This document shows positions 1 to 7,763 of a stretch of DNA of 64,000 bases, piece by piece. Every line of letters begins with the position of its first letter. Positions within the stretch are counted from its first letter, which is position 1. The stretch covers positions 1 through 64,000 of the forward strand of contig CAZVKN010000007.1 of assembly GCA_964627035.1 (NCBI GenBank), given 5' to 3'. The DNA comes from CAZVKN01 sp964627035. Lineage in GTDB: Bacteria; Electryoneota; AABM5-125-24; Hatepunaeales; Hatepunaeaceae. The notes beneath the pieces are model-generated. The model was given only the letters and a program-made list of their open reading frames with translations, was not told where the DNA came from and made no database searches. The translations under genes were made by a program, and so were the position numbers.

Positions 1-75
1 AACGCCGTAAAAAACCCCCCCACAAAACGTCCACTGTTTTCAAAATAAACCATTTATTGTTATCCCCATCCCATA

Positions 76-88
76 CCCCCCCCCCCCC
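76..88. repeat. poly-C tract (13 C)
   Basis: An uninterrupted run of 13 C residues lies about 55 nt upstream of the first gene's Shine-Dalgarno sequence. Long C tracts can slip during replication or be assembly artefacts. No role is evident. Confidence 0.5.
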
Positions 89-143
89 AATGTATCTTAA
101 ACTTAGTTAGCACGTTCCTACAATAACCCACAGGAGGAGATTT

Positions 144-386
144 ATAAATCTCATACGAATCATCTCTTTGCTTGTGCTCGTCTTGGTTTGCAGTGTCGTC
201 AACGCTGAAACAGTACTGACGGTTCACAATAGTGATGGTGAAACAGTGTCATTTCCTATCGCCGAAATTGAGTTCATTGATTTTGATGGACTGTCCGTCA
301 AAGACTTTGACAAGGCTGGCAACATCCTCAACGGCTTCCGCCTGTTGAGCAATCATCCTAGTACTACTTTGTTAAGTGATGATTGA
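144..386 (+). pseudogene. N-terminal part of a broken T9SS-sorted secreted protein
   Basis: AGGAGG at 132-137 is followed 6 nt later by ATA at 144, and the first standard start codon is TTG at 168. From 144 the product has a complete signal peptide (NLIRIISLLVLVLVCSVVNA, cleavage before ETV). From 168 it would lack the charged n-region, so an ATA start, or loss of an ATG, is likely. The mature part is short and ends in FRLLSNHPSTTLL, which resembles the start of a type A sorting domain (FxLxQNYPNPFN). It stops at 386 inside a 108-bp inverted-repeat element. The missing C-terminal half of the sorting domain is at 1161-1298 in the same frame number. Read as one gene split by inserted DNA. Confidence 0.55.
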
Positions 387-465
387 ATGTTACCTATACT
401 CCAACTATCATGTAGGGGCGAACACAAGGTTCGCCCCTACATGACACATAACAAAGTGGTACTAG
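358..465. mobile_element. MITE-like element, 17-bp terminal inverted repeats
   Basis: The ends are CTAGTACTACTTTGTTA (358-374) and its reverse complement with one mismatch (449-465). The centre holds a perfect 15-bp hairpin (409-423 with 429-443, loop 424-428). There is no coding capacity and no clear target duplication. It interrupts the sorting-domain codons of the gene at 144-386. Confidence 0.5.
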
Positions 466-524
466 AAGCCATAGAATAATGGGTAACTCACTATAAGTTT
501 CATAATATAAGGGAGGGTAGAGTT

Positions 525-1124
525 TTGAAAAATTTATATAACAAAACCATTCTGTTAGTGTTGTTTTTTTACTTGATTAGCTTTTGTAATGCTGAAGCAA
601 CATCATTTCATGTTGATGGTGGCATTTCAAAGGTATTGGGTGAAGCGAGCGATAGTTACAACATGGGTTTTTCTGTTGGTCTGAATATGTTTCATCCTGT
701 CTCAAACAATATATCACTCGGAGGACGATTTGCATATAATAGATGGACTCCAGACGTTAGTGACTTGGAGGGTGTGACAGATGTTTCTGGCTCAGAGTCA
801 ATCACTGAGATTGTTCCTACTATTAGATTCACCAACGCAAAACCATTATTTTTTCAGTTAGGTTTTGGTTATTTTTTGTGGGATATGGATGTAACAATAA
901 AACAAAAGTATACCCGTGGAATTACTACATACATCATTACAAATAATTGGGAGGGATCAAACGAAGAATTTGGCCTAAGCCTTGGTCCTGGCTTAACCCT
1001 AGGCGAAGAGGAAAGTTCCCATTTTGATATCTTCCCCTTATATCACATAATATTCACAGAAGATGAAGCGACAAAATACTTTTCGCTAAATCTTGGTGTT
1101 GTATTATATTTTAAAAACAGGTAG
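525..1124 (+). CDS. predicted outer-membrane beta-barrel protein
   Basis: A 199-aa product with a TTG start preceded by AAGGGAGGG at about 510. The N-terminus is a signal peptide (LLVLFFYLISFCNA). The rest alternates short hydrophobic/aromatic strands (GFSVGLNMFHPV, GGRFAYNRW, LFFQLGFGYFLWD) and ends in LGVVLYFKNR, as expected for a small OmpA/OmpW-like barrel. No specific family is recognised. The gene is clearly more AT-rich than its neighbours and lies between the two halves of a split T9SS gene, so it may be part of an insertion. Confidence 0.6.
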   Translation: MKNLYNKTILLVLFFYLISFCNAEATSFHVDGGISKVLGEASDSYNMGFSVGLNMFHPVSNNISLGGRFAYNRWTPDVSDLEGVTDVSGSESITEIVPTIRFTNAKPLFFQLGFGYFLWDMDVTIKQKYTRGITTYIITNNWEGSNEEFGLSLGPGLTLGEEESSHFDIFPLYHIIFTEDEATKYFSLNLGVVLYFKNR

Positions 1125-1160
1125 CTGCTCTCAATCAGTAATGCTGTAATTGTACCGTGA

Positions 1161-1298
1161 TATACACTGTCAGTACCTTTGGTCGAAGACCATCACCCAA
1201 TTACTTGGAACGCTAACAATCAACCTTCCGGGCAGTACTTTGTAAACCTGAAGGCAGGAGATAACGTGTCAGTGCAGAAGGTGACTCTGCTTAGGTAA
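1161..1298 (+). pseudogene. C-terminal remnant of a T9SS type A sorting domain
   Basis: The open frame after the TGA at 1158-1160 reads HHPITWNANNQPSGQYF and ends VQKVTLLR followed by TAA. This is the classic last third of a T9SS type A sorting domain (GxYF motif, basic terminus). It has no start codon or RBS. It is in the same frame number as 144-386 and probably its severed end. Its stop overlaps the convergent lipid-kinase gene by 8 nt. Confidence 0.55.
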
Positions 1299-2244
1299 GA
1301 TCGAGGTTCAGATTATCTTTCAGATTCTGGATTGCATTTTGAATTACGACCCTTCTGCTTTTGTAGTTTCCGTAGGCAATCTTCAATGCTGACGGCAGTA
1401 CCTTTATCTCAAGCTCTTTCCCTGCCGGATATGGCGTACCGTCAACATGTATATTTCCGGGAAGTTCACGTGAAATCGTAATCCGTTCGGCAAGCTGACC
1501 GATGAAACCGGGTATCTGATCTGTCTGCTCACGAAACATCTCAGGTGCATACTTGACAGAGTTAATCAGTCCGTGATGCGGGATCAGGCAGATGTCAAGC
1601 AGACCATCATCATATTGTGCCTCAGGCGTGATCGTGACCCCTACTCCAAACTCACGCATATTTGCAACCGAGAACATCAGCGGCTGCCCTTGATATTTCC
1701 AATCCCCCGGCTGAGCGACAATTTCTATTTCCTGAGGCTGATACTGTAGGAATGTGGTCATCACCACACCGGTATATGTGATCACCCCACGGAACTTTTT
1801 ATCCTCAAACATTGATGCTATGATCGCTTCCCAACCTAAGCCGCATGACACAAGAAATATCAAATCACTGACGCTGCCGACATCAATTTTCCTGAATTTC
1901 GGCTCATGGAGCACTTTCAAGGCTTTTTCCACACGGAGGGGCATATCAATATTACGCGCAAATCCGTTTCCCGATCCGGTAGGAAGAACGCCGAGAGCTG
2001 TGTCCGTATGTACCAGAGCTTTTGCAGTTGTATTGACCGTTCCGTCACCGCCTACCGCAACCACCATATCAACACCATCTTCTGCAGCACGTGAGGCTAC
2101 CAATCCGACATGCTCAATGTGGCGTGATTTAATGACGGTAACACGCCTATTATCTGTACCGAACCTTCGTCTGATCTGCCAGTGCAAACGGCTGACGAAC
2201 TTAGGTGTTCCGGAATTCGGATTGATGATAAACAGTGTGCGCAA
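1291..2244 (-). CDS. YegS/BmrU-type lipid (diacylglycerol) kinase family protein
   Basis: A diacylglycerol/sphingosine kinase catalytic-domain protein that would phosphorylate a lipid hydroxyl using ATP at the inner membrane face. Counting from TTG at 2244, NPNSG is at residues 8-12 and the nucleotide-binding GGDGT at 65-69, followed by LPTGSGNGFARN; all are family signatures. The C-terminal part has the usual beta-rich domain (HVDGTPYP). TTG at 2244 was chosen because AAAAGGAG ends 5 nt upstream; a longer frame to 2271 has no RBS. About 317 aa, normal for the family. The lipid substrate cannot be told from sequence. Confidence 0.8.
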   Translation of the reverse strand: MRTLFIINPNSGTPKFVSRLHWQIRRRFGTDNRRVTVIKSRHIEHVGLVASRAAEDGVDMVVAVGGDGTVNTTAKALVHTDTALGVLPTGSGNGFARNIDMPLRVEKALKVLHEPKFRKIDVGSVSDLIFLVSCGLGWEAIIASMFEDKKFRGVITYTGVVMTTFLQYQPQEIEIVAQPGDWKYQGQPLMFSVANMREFGVGVTITPEAQYDDGLLDICLIPHHGLINSVKYAPEMFREQTDQIPGFIGQLAERITISRELPGNIHVDGTPYPAGKELEIKVLPSALKIAYGNYKSRRVVIQNAIQNLKDNLNLDLT

Positions 2245-2327
2245 GTGAACTCCTTTTGGTAACGGTTGCAATCAGGTAAGCACAAATATACATTATGAAC
2301 AGATAGTAATCAACTTTGTCAAATTGA

Positions 2328-2885
2328 ATGTCATCCCTACGTATTGCATTTATCGGTCTGTTGCTAATCTGCTCCATTTCTCCTGCTGCTTCATCCGAGG
2401 TTGTGTGGAACTTTGGAGTAGGAGTCGGCTTGTTCAGCAGAGCCGGGAATATTGCCGTTTTACAGCCTGTAATTGACAGTGAAGCCTCTATCATCCGGAC
2501 ACGCGCATCCGATGCATCATGGCAGTTGACAGCAAGCCAATTTTTACCACGATTGCAAAAGAACAATGGTTTGAACAGCGGAAGAACGCTCTCTCTGTTT
2601 TTGTTGAGAGGTTCAGAGATAAGATGGAAGGGCTACAGTGTATGGCTGAAAACAGGTCTCGGCATCGGTCGCTATATAAAAAAAAATGGCGACAGAGACA
2701 TTGCATTAGGGACACTTGGATTCCGAACCGATTTGGTAACTGAACTTTATTCAGCCTTTGGGATGCGACTGGAGGGAGGGATAACATACGTTGGAACGGT
2801 CATCCCATCGTCCGCTTATTACACGGACAGGTTTGGAATCGGCATTGTTATAGTAAGTCGTCCATTTTTTTCTAACGCTAATTAG
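2328..2885 (+). CDS. secreted protein, predicted small beta-barrel
   Basis: A 185-aa protein with a signal peptide (IAFIGLLLICSISPAASS) and a glycine/aromatic-rich body with alternating strands (WNFGVGVGLFSRAG, VWLKTGLGIGRYI, GMRLEGGITYVG), ending GIGIVIVSRPFF. This suggests an outer-membrane barrel, but no family is recognised. No convincing Shine-Dalgarno precedes the ATG. It is divergent from the lipid kinase and upstream of two more envelope proteins. Confidence 0.55.
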   Translation: MSSLRIAFIGLLLICSISPAASSEVVWNFGVGVGLFSRAGNIAVLQPVIDSEASIIRTRASDASWQLTASQFLPRLQKNNGLNSGRTLSLFLLRGSEIRWKGYSVWLKTGLGIGRYIKKNGDRDIALGTLGFRTDLVTELYSAFGMRLEGGITYVGTVIPSSAYYTDRFGIGIVIVSRPFFSNAN

Positions 2886-2896
2886 TCGCTGTTCAC

Positions 2897-2925
2897 TTGA
2901 CAATCTATTGTGGTTAGCGTATATT
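2897..2925 (+). promoter_or_regulatory. sigma70-type promoter, TTGACA-N17-TATATT
   Basis: TTGACA at 2897-2902, exactly 17 nt spacer, TATATT at 2920-2925, 51 nt before the ATG at 2977. The same boxes and spacing recur at three other places in the window. Confidence 0.65.
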
Positions 2926-2976
2926 CAAGGGTATTGTCATTTTCAGGAATAAGCTACCGAGACATCAAACAAAGGT

Positions 2977-3738
2977 ATGTCAATGCGGCGTTGGACTTTG
3001 CTTCTGTTTCTCTTAATTATATCCACAGTTTTCTCAGCAGTTCCAATTGACGGAATTGCAGCGGTCAGAACCAGCATCGGCGTAGTCGGTGGAGCCGGTC
3101 TTGCAACCGGCTGGTGGGCGGACAGATTCGGCTTTTCTGAAGCAGGAGAGCTGAACCTCCGTTATGAATTTGCGCCTGGCACCGGGATACTGTTGCTGGC
3201 AGGGCTTAGCAAAGCTCATTTGGTTGACATGTCTAAGCAGGAAGTTGCTGCTGAAGCCCGCGTTCACAACCTCGGAGAGTTTGATGACCGCCGCACGATA
3301 ACTACCGCAGCTCAGGGTGGATCATTTAAGCAGATTCCGCTTGGGTTCGGTCTCTATCGAGAGAGCCAGGTCGGCGTGTTCCGGCCGTATGGATCAGCAG
3401 CAATGTCTGTATTCCTGTGGCAGTTTGAACGTAGTCAGACATTTTTTGAGCAGGTCGAGTCACTCGGTGACCCGATACCTCACACAGATAACTGGCAGGA
3501 TAACAAGGACGGAGCTACGTTGGGAGCTCAATTTTCTGCCGGAGCATTGTATCAATTCAGACCGTTGATGCTCATTGATGTGTCTCTTGCATATCACTGG
3601 GTGAACATCGGAACGAAAAACGGCGCACTTGCCTACTGGGGTTACCCGGTAAACACTTGGGACGAGGATCGCATCAATGAGGGTAAAGGGAGCGTCAATT
3701 ATCTGCAGTTCCGCGTGGGACTGCGTTATGGACGGTAA
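2977..3738 (+). CDS. secreted protein, predicted outer-membrane beta-barrel
   Basis: A 253-aa protein with an N-terminal signal (RRWTLLLFLLIISTVFSAVP). The body is strand-like (TSIGVVGGAGLATGWW, LNLRYEFAPGTGILLL, MLIDVSLAYHWVNIG) and ends LQFRVGLRYGR, with the terminal aromatic/basic pattern of barrels. No family is assigned. It sits behind a consensus promoter and 30 nt upstream of another envelope gene, so the two are probably one operon. Confidence 0.55.
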   Translation: MSMRRWTLLLFLLIISTVFSAVPIDGIAAVRTSIGVVGGAGLATGWWADRFGFSEAGELNLRYEFAPGTGILLLAGLSKAHLVDMSKQEVAAEARVHNLGEFDDRRTITTAAQGGSFKQIPLGFGLYRESQVGVFRPYGSAAMSVFLWQFERSQTFFEQVESLGDPIPHTDNWQDNKDGATLGAQFSAGALYQFRPLMLIDVSLAYHWVNIGTKNGALAYWGYPVNTWDEDRINEGKGSVNYLQFRVGLRYGR

Positions 3739-3768
3739 ACCAATAACAAGTAATTTATGAGGATTAAC

Positions 3769-4971
3769 ATGAAGCGCGTTGTAATCTTTTGTATCCTGAT
3801 AGCCATGTCGGTGACGCTACCGGCAACTGCAGGGCAATATTATGCCGGTAAAGGCTTTCTGCATACGTCAACAGCAACGACTCTGCCTCCCGGCGCTCTC
3901 GATGTCAGCTTCTTTGCACGTGCGTTTGTTTCTGTCGGAAGCGATGTCGTGGGTTCCATCTCAAACGGAAGCAGTGCGATGGGGGCTGCATTTGGATTCA
4001 CCCGCCACTCCGAAATCGGTTTCTCACAGGTTTTGTACCAGGATTTAAATGCTACTGTCAGGGTTGATGACAGAAATGTGGCTACTGCTATCCCTGGAGA
4101 TACTTATATCAGGCTCAAAGTTTCAGGATACCAAATTGGTGATAACTTTATGTATGGTTTTGCACCGGCTCTGCGTTATCGGGTGTCCCAGTTTCATGAC
4201 GTTCATCTGGAACCGTACGAGAGCAACGGTATTGAAGCGGAATTGGTAGCTCTGTTATCATATTTCGAGAAGCCGTTGTATCCAGATGAAGGCTATTCCG
4301 TTCACGCAAATATTGGAATTCTACACCATAATGATACTGAATCACCTACGGATGCAGCGGTTAGTCTTAATTTTCTGACGAGCTTTATCATTCCAAATCC
4401 TCGTTTTGATTATGGAGCGGAACTCTACGGATCGTTCTTTATGGTACGCCCTCCGGAATTCGTTTTAGGTCGTGAAAATTGGGTCTATGTTACTCCGATG
4501 GTACGCTACAAGCTGTTCAAAGGTCTTCATTTTACTATGGGACTGGATATACTGGCATTGGGGCACGAGAACACCACTATCAACACTGATGTCGGTTACC
4601 TTGACGAATACCCGAACTATTCCACATGGCGATTGACAGGAAGAATTCACTTCACACCGTCAACCGCATTCTACGTTGCGCCGACATTCAAACGTGTAGA
4701 TGAACGTGGTACAGGACGCGAGCGGCATAAGACATTGGCAACCGGACCTGCGGCAATGCAACCAGCGGCTGGAGGTGGAGGAGCTGCTGTTAGTGGTGGG
4801 GATATGTACGACCGCCAAGAGCTGTTCCGCTGGGCAATTGAAGAACGGTTCGGCGGCAAAGAAGCGGTTGATGTTGATCTGGAGAAAATCCGCAAGGAGC
4901 GGATGCGCGCTGAAGAGCAACTGAAGAAACTGAAGAAAGAGTTGGAAGCAAAGAACCGCAAGAGGAAGTAG
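3769..4971 (+). CDS. secreted/outer-membrane protein with C-terminal coiled coil
   Basis: About 400 aa. ATG at 3769 is preferred over 3757 because GAGG sits 6 nt upstream and the product then begins MKRVVIFCILIAMSVTLPATAG, a clean signal peptide. Residues about 20-310 are beta-rich (PPGALDVSFFARAF, HFTMGLDILALGH, STAFYVAPTFKR), consistent with a barrel. A glycine/alanine linker follows, then a highly charged helix (LEKIRKERMRAEEQLKKLKK) that should form a coiled coil, possibly reaching into the periplasm. Function unknown. An intrinsic terminator follows. Confidence 0.55.
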   Translation: MKRVVIFCILIAMSVTLPATAGQYYAGKGFLHTSTATTLPPGALDVSFFARAFVSVGSDVVGSISNGSSAMGAAFGFTRHSEIGFSQVLYQDLNATVRVDDRNVATAIPGDTYIRLKVSGYQIGDNFMYGFAPALRYRVSQFHDVHLEPYESNGIEAELVALLSYFEKPLYPDEGYSVHANIGILHHNDTESPTDAAVSLNFLTSFIIPNPRFDYGAELYGSFFMVRPPEFVLGRENWVYVTPMVRYKLFKGLHFTMGLDILALGHENTTINTDVGYLDEYPNYSTWRLTGRIHFTPSTAFYVAPTFKRVDERGTGRERHKTLATGPAAMQPAAGGGGAAVSGGDMYDRQELFRWAIEERFGGKEAVDVDLEKIRKERMRAEEQLKKLKKELEAKNRKRK

Positions 4972-4994
4972 GCTTCCACAGCAGTTAGATTACA

Positions 4995-5030
4995 ACAGCC
5001 GACCGCTTCAGTGTGGTCGGCTGTTTTTTG
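4995..5030 (+). terminator. intrinsic terminator
   Basis: A 10-bp perfect stem (ACAGCCGACC / GGTCGGCTGT, 4995-5004 with 5015-5024) is followed by TTTTTT. It ends the envelope-protein operon. Confidence 0.85.
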
Positions 5031-5133
5031 TTGATAATGATGTTTATTCCCCTTTGATATACCAATACGGTATAAAGTTTGCACATATTAATATGATAAT
5101 TATGTTTTGTACTCATGTTATGGAGAAGATCTC

Positions 5134-7602
5134 ATGTATCGGTCAAAGTATGTCGGCTGGCTACCGCTTTTCGCCCTATTGTTAATCCTCTCTTGCGAGG
5201 ACAACCCGCCTACCGCTCCGCTGCCGTTTGATGTCTATGTGCAAATAGACAGTTTCACTGCAATTATTGCACAAGAGGATGCCCTTCACGCCGTTGCTTT
5301 TGAGTTATTACTCACCAATGACGTAGGTGACCCGGTTTCCGGTGCAGGTTTCAACGTGTGGGTTGAGTCCGGACCGGGAGAGACTGCATTTCAACAATCA
5401 GAGAGTGATCCGGACGGAATTGTTCGGGCTCTCTACTACCTCACCGTGCCGTTTGGCGACACAACCGCTATCATCAAGGCTACCGCCGGAAGTGACACCG
5501 CTTCAACTTCTATCAATATCACCGGACTCCCAGCTCCGTTCTCACTGGATCTGACAGGACCTGATGCATTCTACCCGAACTATGGTGAATCTGCTTCAGA
5601 TTTAATCCGAGCGATTGTTTTGGACAGACGTAGCAATCCCGTCGTCGGTCAGGAACTGCTGTTCTCGCTGATCTCAGGTCAGGCAACCATCAACGGAGAG
5701 ACCCGAACCGACACATTTGGTGTTGTGGAGAATCAGGTAACTGTTGACGGCTATTGGTCGGGTGATCTGATCATCGCTGCGAGTGTGGTGGCTGAACGTA
5801 GTGAGACGTTGCGTGAGCGGATACTCAGCCAGATCAAAATTGAAGCGGATCGCAATCTGGTTGATCGCTTTCTGCACGGGTTTGCACCGTCCATAGACAG
5901 CGAATCGCTGATTGACCGGATAACGATTCCGGTGAGAGTGATGAGGAATGCCGCCGCATCTGCAACTGTTGAGATAACCGGAGGCAATCCGAATTACTGG
6001 GTCAGTTCGGATTATACGGTTATCGCTGAGCTTCGCGATGCAAACGATGAACCGGTCGCCGGCGTGGATGTTACTTTGGTGCACTCGCTGGGCGACACTG
6101 TTGTTCCTGTTGTGACGAACCTCAACGGTATTGCACTGTTCAGTTACACTCCAATCAGATTCGGAGATGAAGAACTTGCTGTATCTGTTGATGGAAACGA
6201 TATTGCTCAGGAAGGAACCACTTTCCCTGTGTTTTCTGATTCCAGTATAACATTCATCACTGAATCTGAATTGGATACGACCAACCACCAAACTCGCGAA
6301 CATATATTCCGAGGTCGTATGACGGATGGTGAAGGGCGAGGTATTCCCGGTGAACTTATAGGATTAAGCGTATCTTTGGGGTGGCTTGATCCCGGATATG
6401 TCCTGACCGATCCTAACGGTTATTACAGAACTGAATTCCACACTCGTGAAAACAGTGGAATTGTGACGCTTGTATTCCAGTGGCGCGACCTAACGGCTCA
6501 GACGCGAATATCTCTTCATCCACATCCTCCGCACAGGATTGAGTTCCCACCGCTCATAAATTATCAAATGCCCAATGACACGCTGTTCAGTGGACGAATA
6601 CTCGACTGCAAAGGAAGAAGAATTGAAGTGCCGACGCAGGTTGCTCTTGAACTGCTCAATTCCGGTAGTTTCAGCAACGGTACATCTTCCGATACGGTGC
6701 TGAGTTCGCGAGGATCATTCAATGTACGAATTGGAGGTGATGGCAACGGTTGTATCAGCCGTTTGTCCGATGATACTATTCTGAAAATGACTGTTCTGGA
6801 TGCTGAAGGTAATGAAAGTAACGTTACTGCTTACAGCCATTTTATTGTCGAAGGCAATCCGGCACATATCGAGCTTCGTATGAATCCGTTAGGTGATGAT
6901 GTCGGAGGTGGGACCTGGCAGGTTATCGTTCAGGCTCTTGTTACTGACAGACACGGTGATCCTGTACCTGATGGCATTCTTGTCTATTTCAATGGGCTTG
7001 ACTTTGATTCCAGTTATACGGGCAACAGTGGCACACCTGGTGTAGCATCCATACCGCTGATATATAATAGCAACAACACCTTTGATTCATTAGCAGTTGA
7101 AGCATTCGTCCGAAATGCAGATGGTGATCTGCTGGATGCGTATCTGGACTGTGTGCTACCGCTGCAAGAAGGAACGCTGGAACTACATGTTGATCCCGCA
7201 AATTATATGTTTGAGCACGAAGAGGATGACACTGCTGATGTCCGAGTGTGGGCTATTCTGACAGATGGTCATCAGATACTGATCAATAATGCTCCAATTG
7301 TATTCAGCGTCAATCGTGGAAGGTTTTGGTATGACAATCGTGCCGGTGATAATGTCGAATTTAGAATGTATGAACCGGGTCCGGTGAGACGTCACACAGG
7401 TCCTCTAAACGACGGTCGAACTGAAGAGGAGAGACAGAACGACGATGATGAGCGCGGTCACGCTGTAGTCTGGTGGAGGGCAAACTATCTGGATGTATGG
7501 GATCCTTTCTGGGAAGTGACTATTCAGGTTCAAGCACAAGTCGAAGGTTACGAAGATGTGGCTGCAGATCCGGCGTTTATTTTTTATACAATACGTCCTT
7601 AA
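5134..7602 (+). CDS. large lipoprotein with bacterial Ig-like (Big_1/invasin-type) repeats
   Basis: About 822 aa. ATG at 5134 follows GGAGAAG. It gives a lipoprotein signal peptide with lipobox LILSC followed by Glu-Asp, so the protein should be lipid-anchored. The body is a series of roughly 100-aa beta-sandwich repeats with the Big_1 pattern (LLTNDVGDPVSGAGFNVWV, LDRRSNPVVGQELLFSL, LRDANDEPVAGVDVTLV, VTDRHGDPVPDGILVYF). The last about 135 residues form a distinct domain shared with the next gene. Likely a cell-surface adhesin or structural lipoprotein; ligand unknown. Confidence 0.75.
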   Translation: MYRSKYVGWLPLFALLLILSCEDNPPTAPLPFDVYVQIDSFTAIIAQEDALHAVAFELLLTNDVGDPVSGAGFNVWVESGPGETAFQQSESDPDGIVRALYYLTVPFGDTTAIIKATAGSDTASTSINITGLPAPFSLDLTGPDAFYPNYGESASDLIRAIVLDRRSNPVVGQELLFSLISGQATINGETRTDTFGVVENQVTVDGYWSGDLIIAASVVAERSETLRERILSQIKIEADRNLVDRFLHGFAPSIDSESLIDRITIPVRVMRNAAASATVEITGGNPNYWVSSDYTVIAELRDANDEPVAGVDVTLVHSLGDTVVPVVTNLNGIALFSYTPIRFGDEELAVSVDGNDIAQEGTTFPVFSDSSITFITESELDTTNHQTREHIFRGRMTDGEGRGIPGELIGLSVSLGWLDPGYVLTDPNGYYRTEFHTRENSGIVTLVFQWRDLTAQTRISLHPHPPHRIEFPPLINYQMPNDTLFSGRILDCKGRRIEVPTQVALELLNSGSFSNGTSSDTVLSSRGSFNVRIGGDGNGCISRLSDDTILKMTVLDAEGNESNVTAYSHFIVEGNPAHIELRMNPLGDDVGGGTWQVIVQALVTDRHGDPVPDGILVYFNGLDFDSSYTGNSGTPGVASIPLIYNSNNTFDSLAVEAFVRNADGDLLDAYLDCVLPLQEGTLELHVDPANYMFEHEEDDTADVRVWAILTDGHQILINNAPIVFSVNRGRFWYDNRAGDNVEFRMYEPGPVRRHTGPLNDGRTEEERQNDDDERGHAVVWWRANYLDVWDPFWEVTIQVQAQVEGYEDVAADPAFIFYTIRP

Positions 7603-7607
7603 GAGAT

Positions 7608-7732
7608 CTCGCGCAAAGCCGCTAAGCCGCAAAGATAAGACTCTAAACATGGATGTACGGGATACTCTGGATATGAAATCCTGTTTATCCGTGTTAAAAC
7701 TCATCCTTAGCGACTTTGCGTCTTTGCGTGAG
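7608..7732. repeat. palindromic repeat family D with nested family F
   Basis: The arms CTCGCGCAAAGCCGCTAAG... (7608-7634) and ...GCGTCTTTGCGTGAG (7706-7732) are inverted copies. A second palindrome (F, 7645-7694, ACATGGATG...) lies inside. It begins 6 nt after a stop codon. Confidence 0.8.
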
Positions 7733-7763
7733 GACAATTATTAATTATTTAGGAGAAGTTATC

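Noticed and set aside
1754..2248. 164-codon plus-strand frame opposite the lipid kinase
   Set aside because: Antisense shadow of a clear family protein; no RBS and no recognisable protein pattern.
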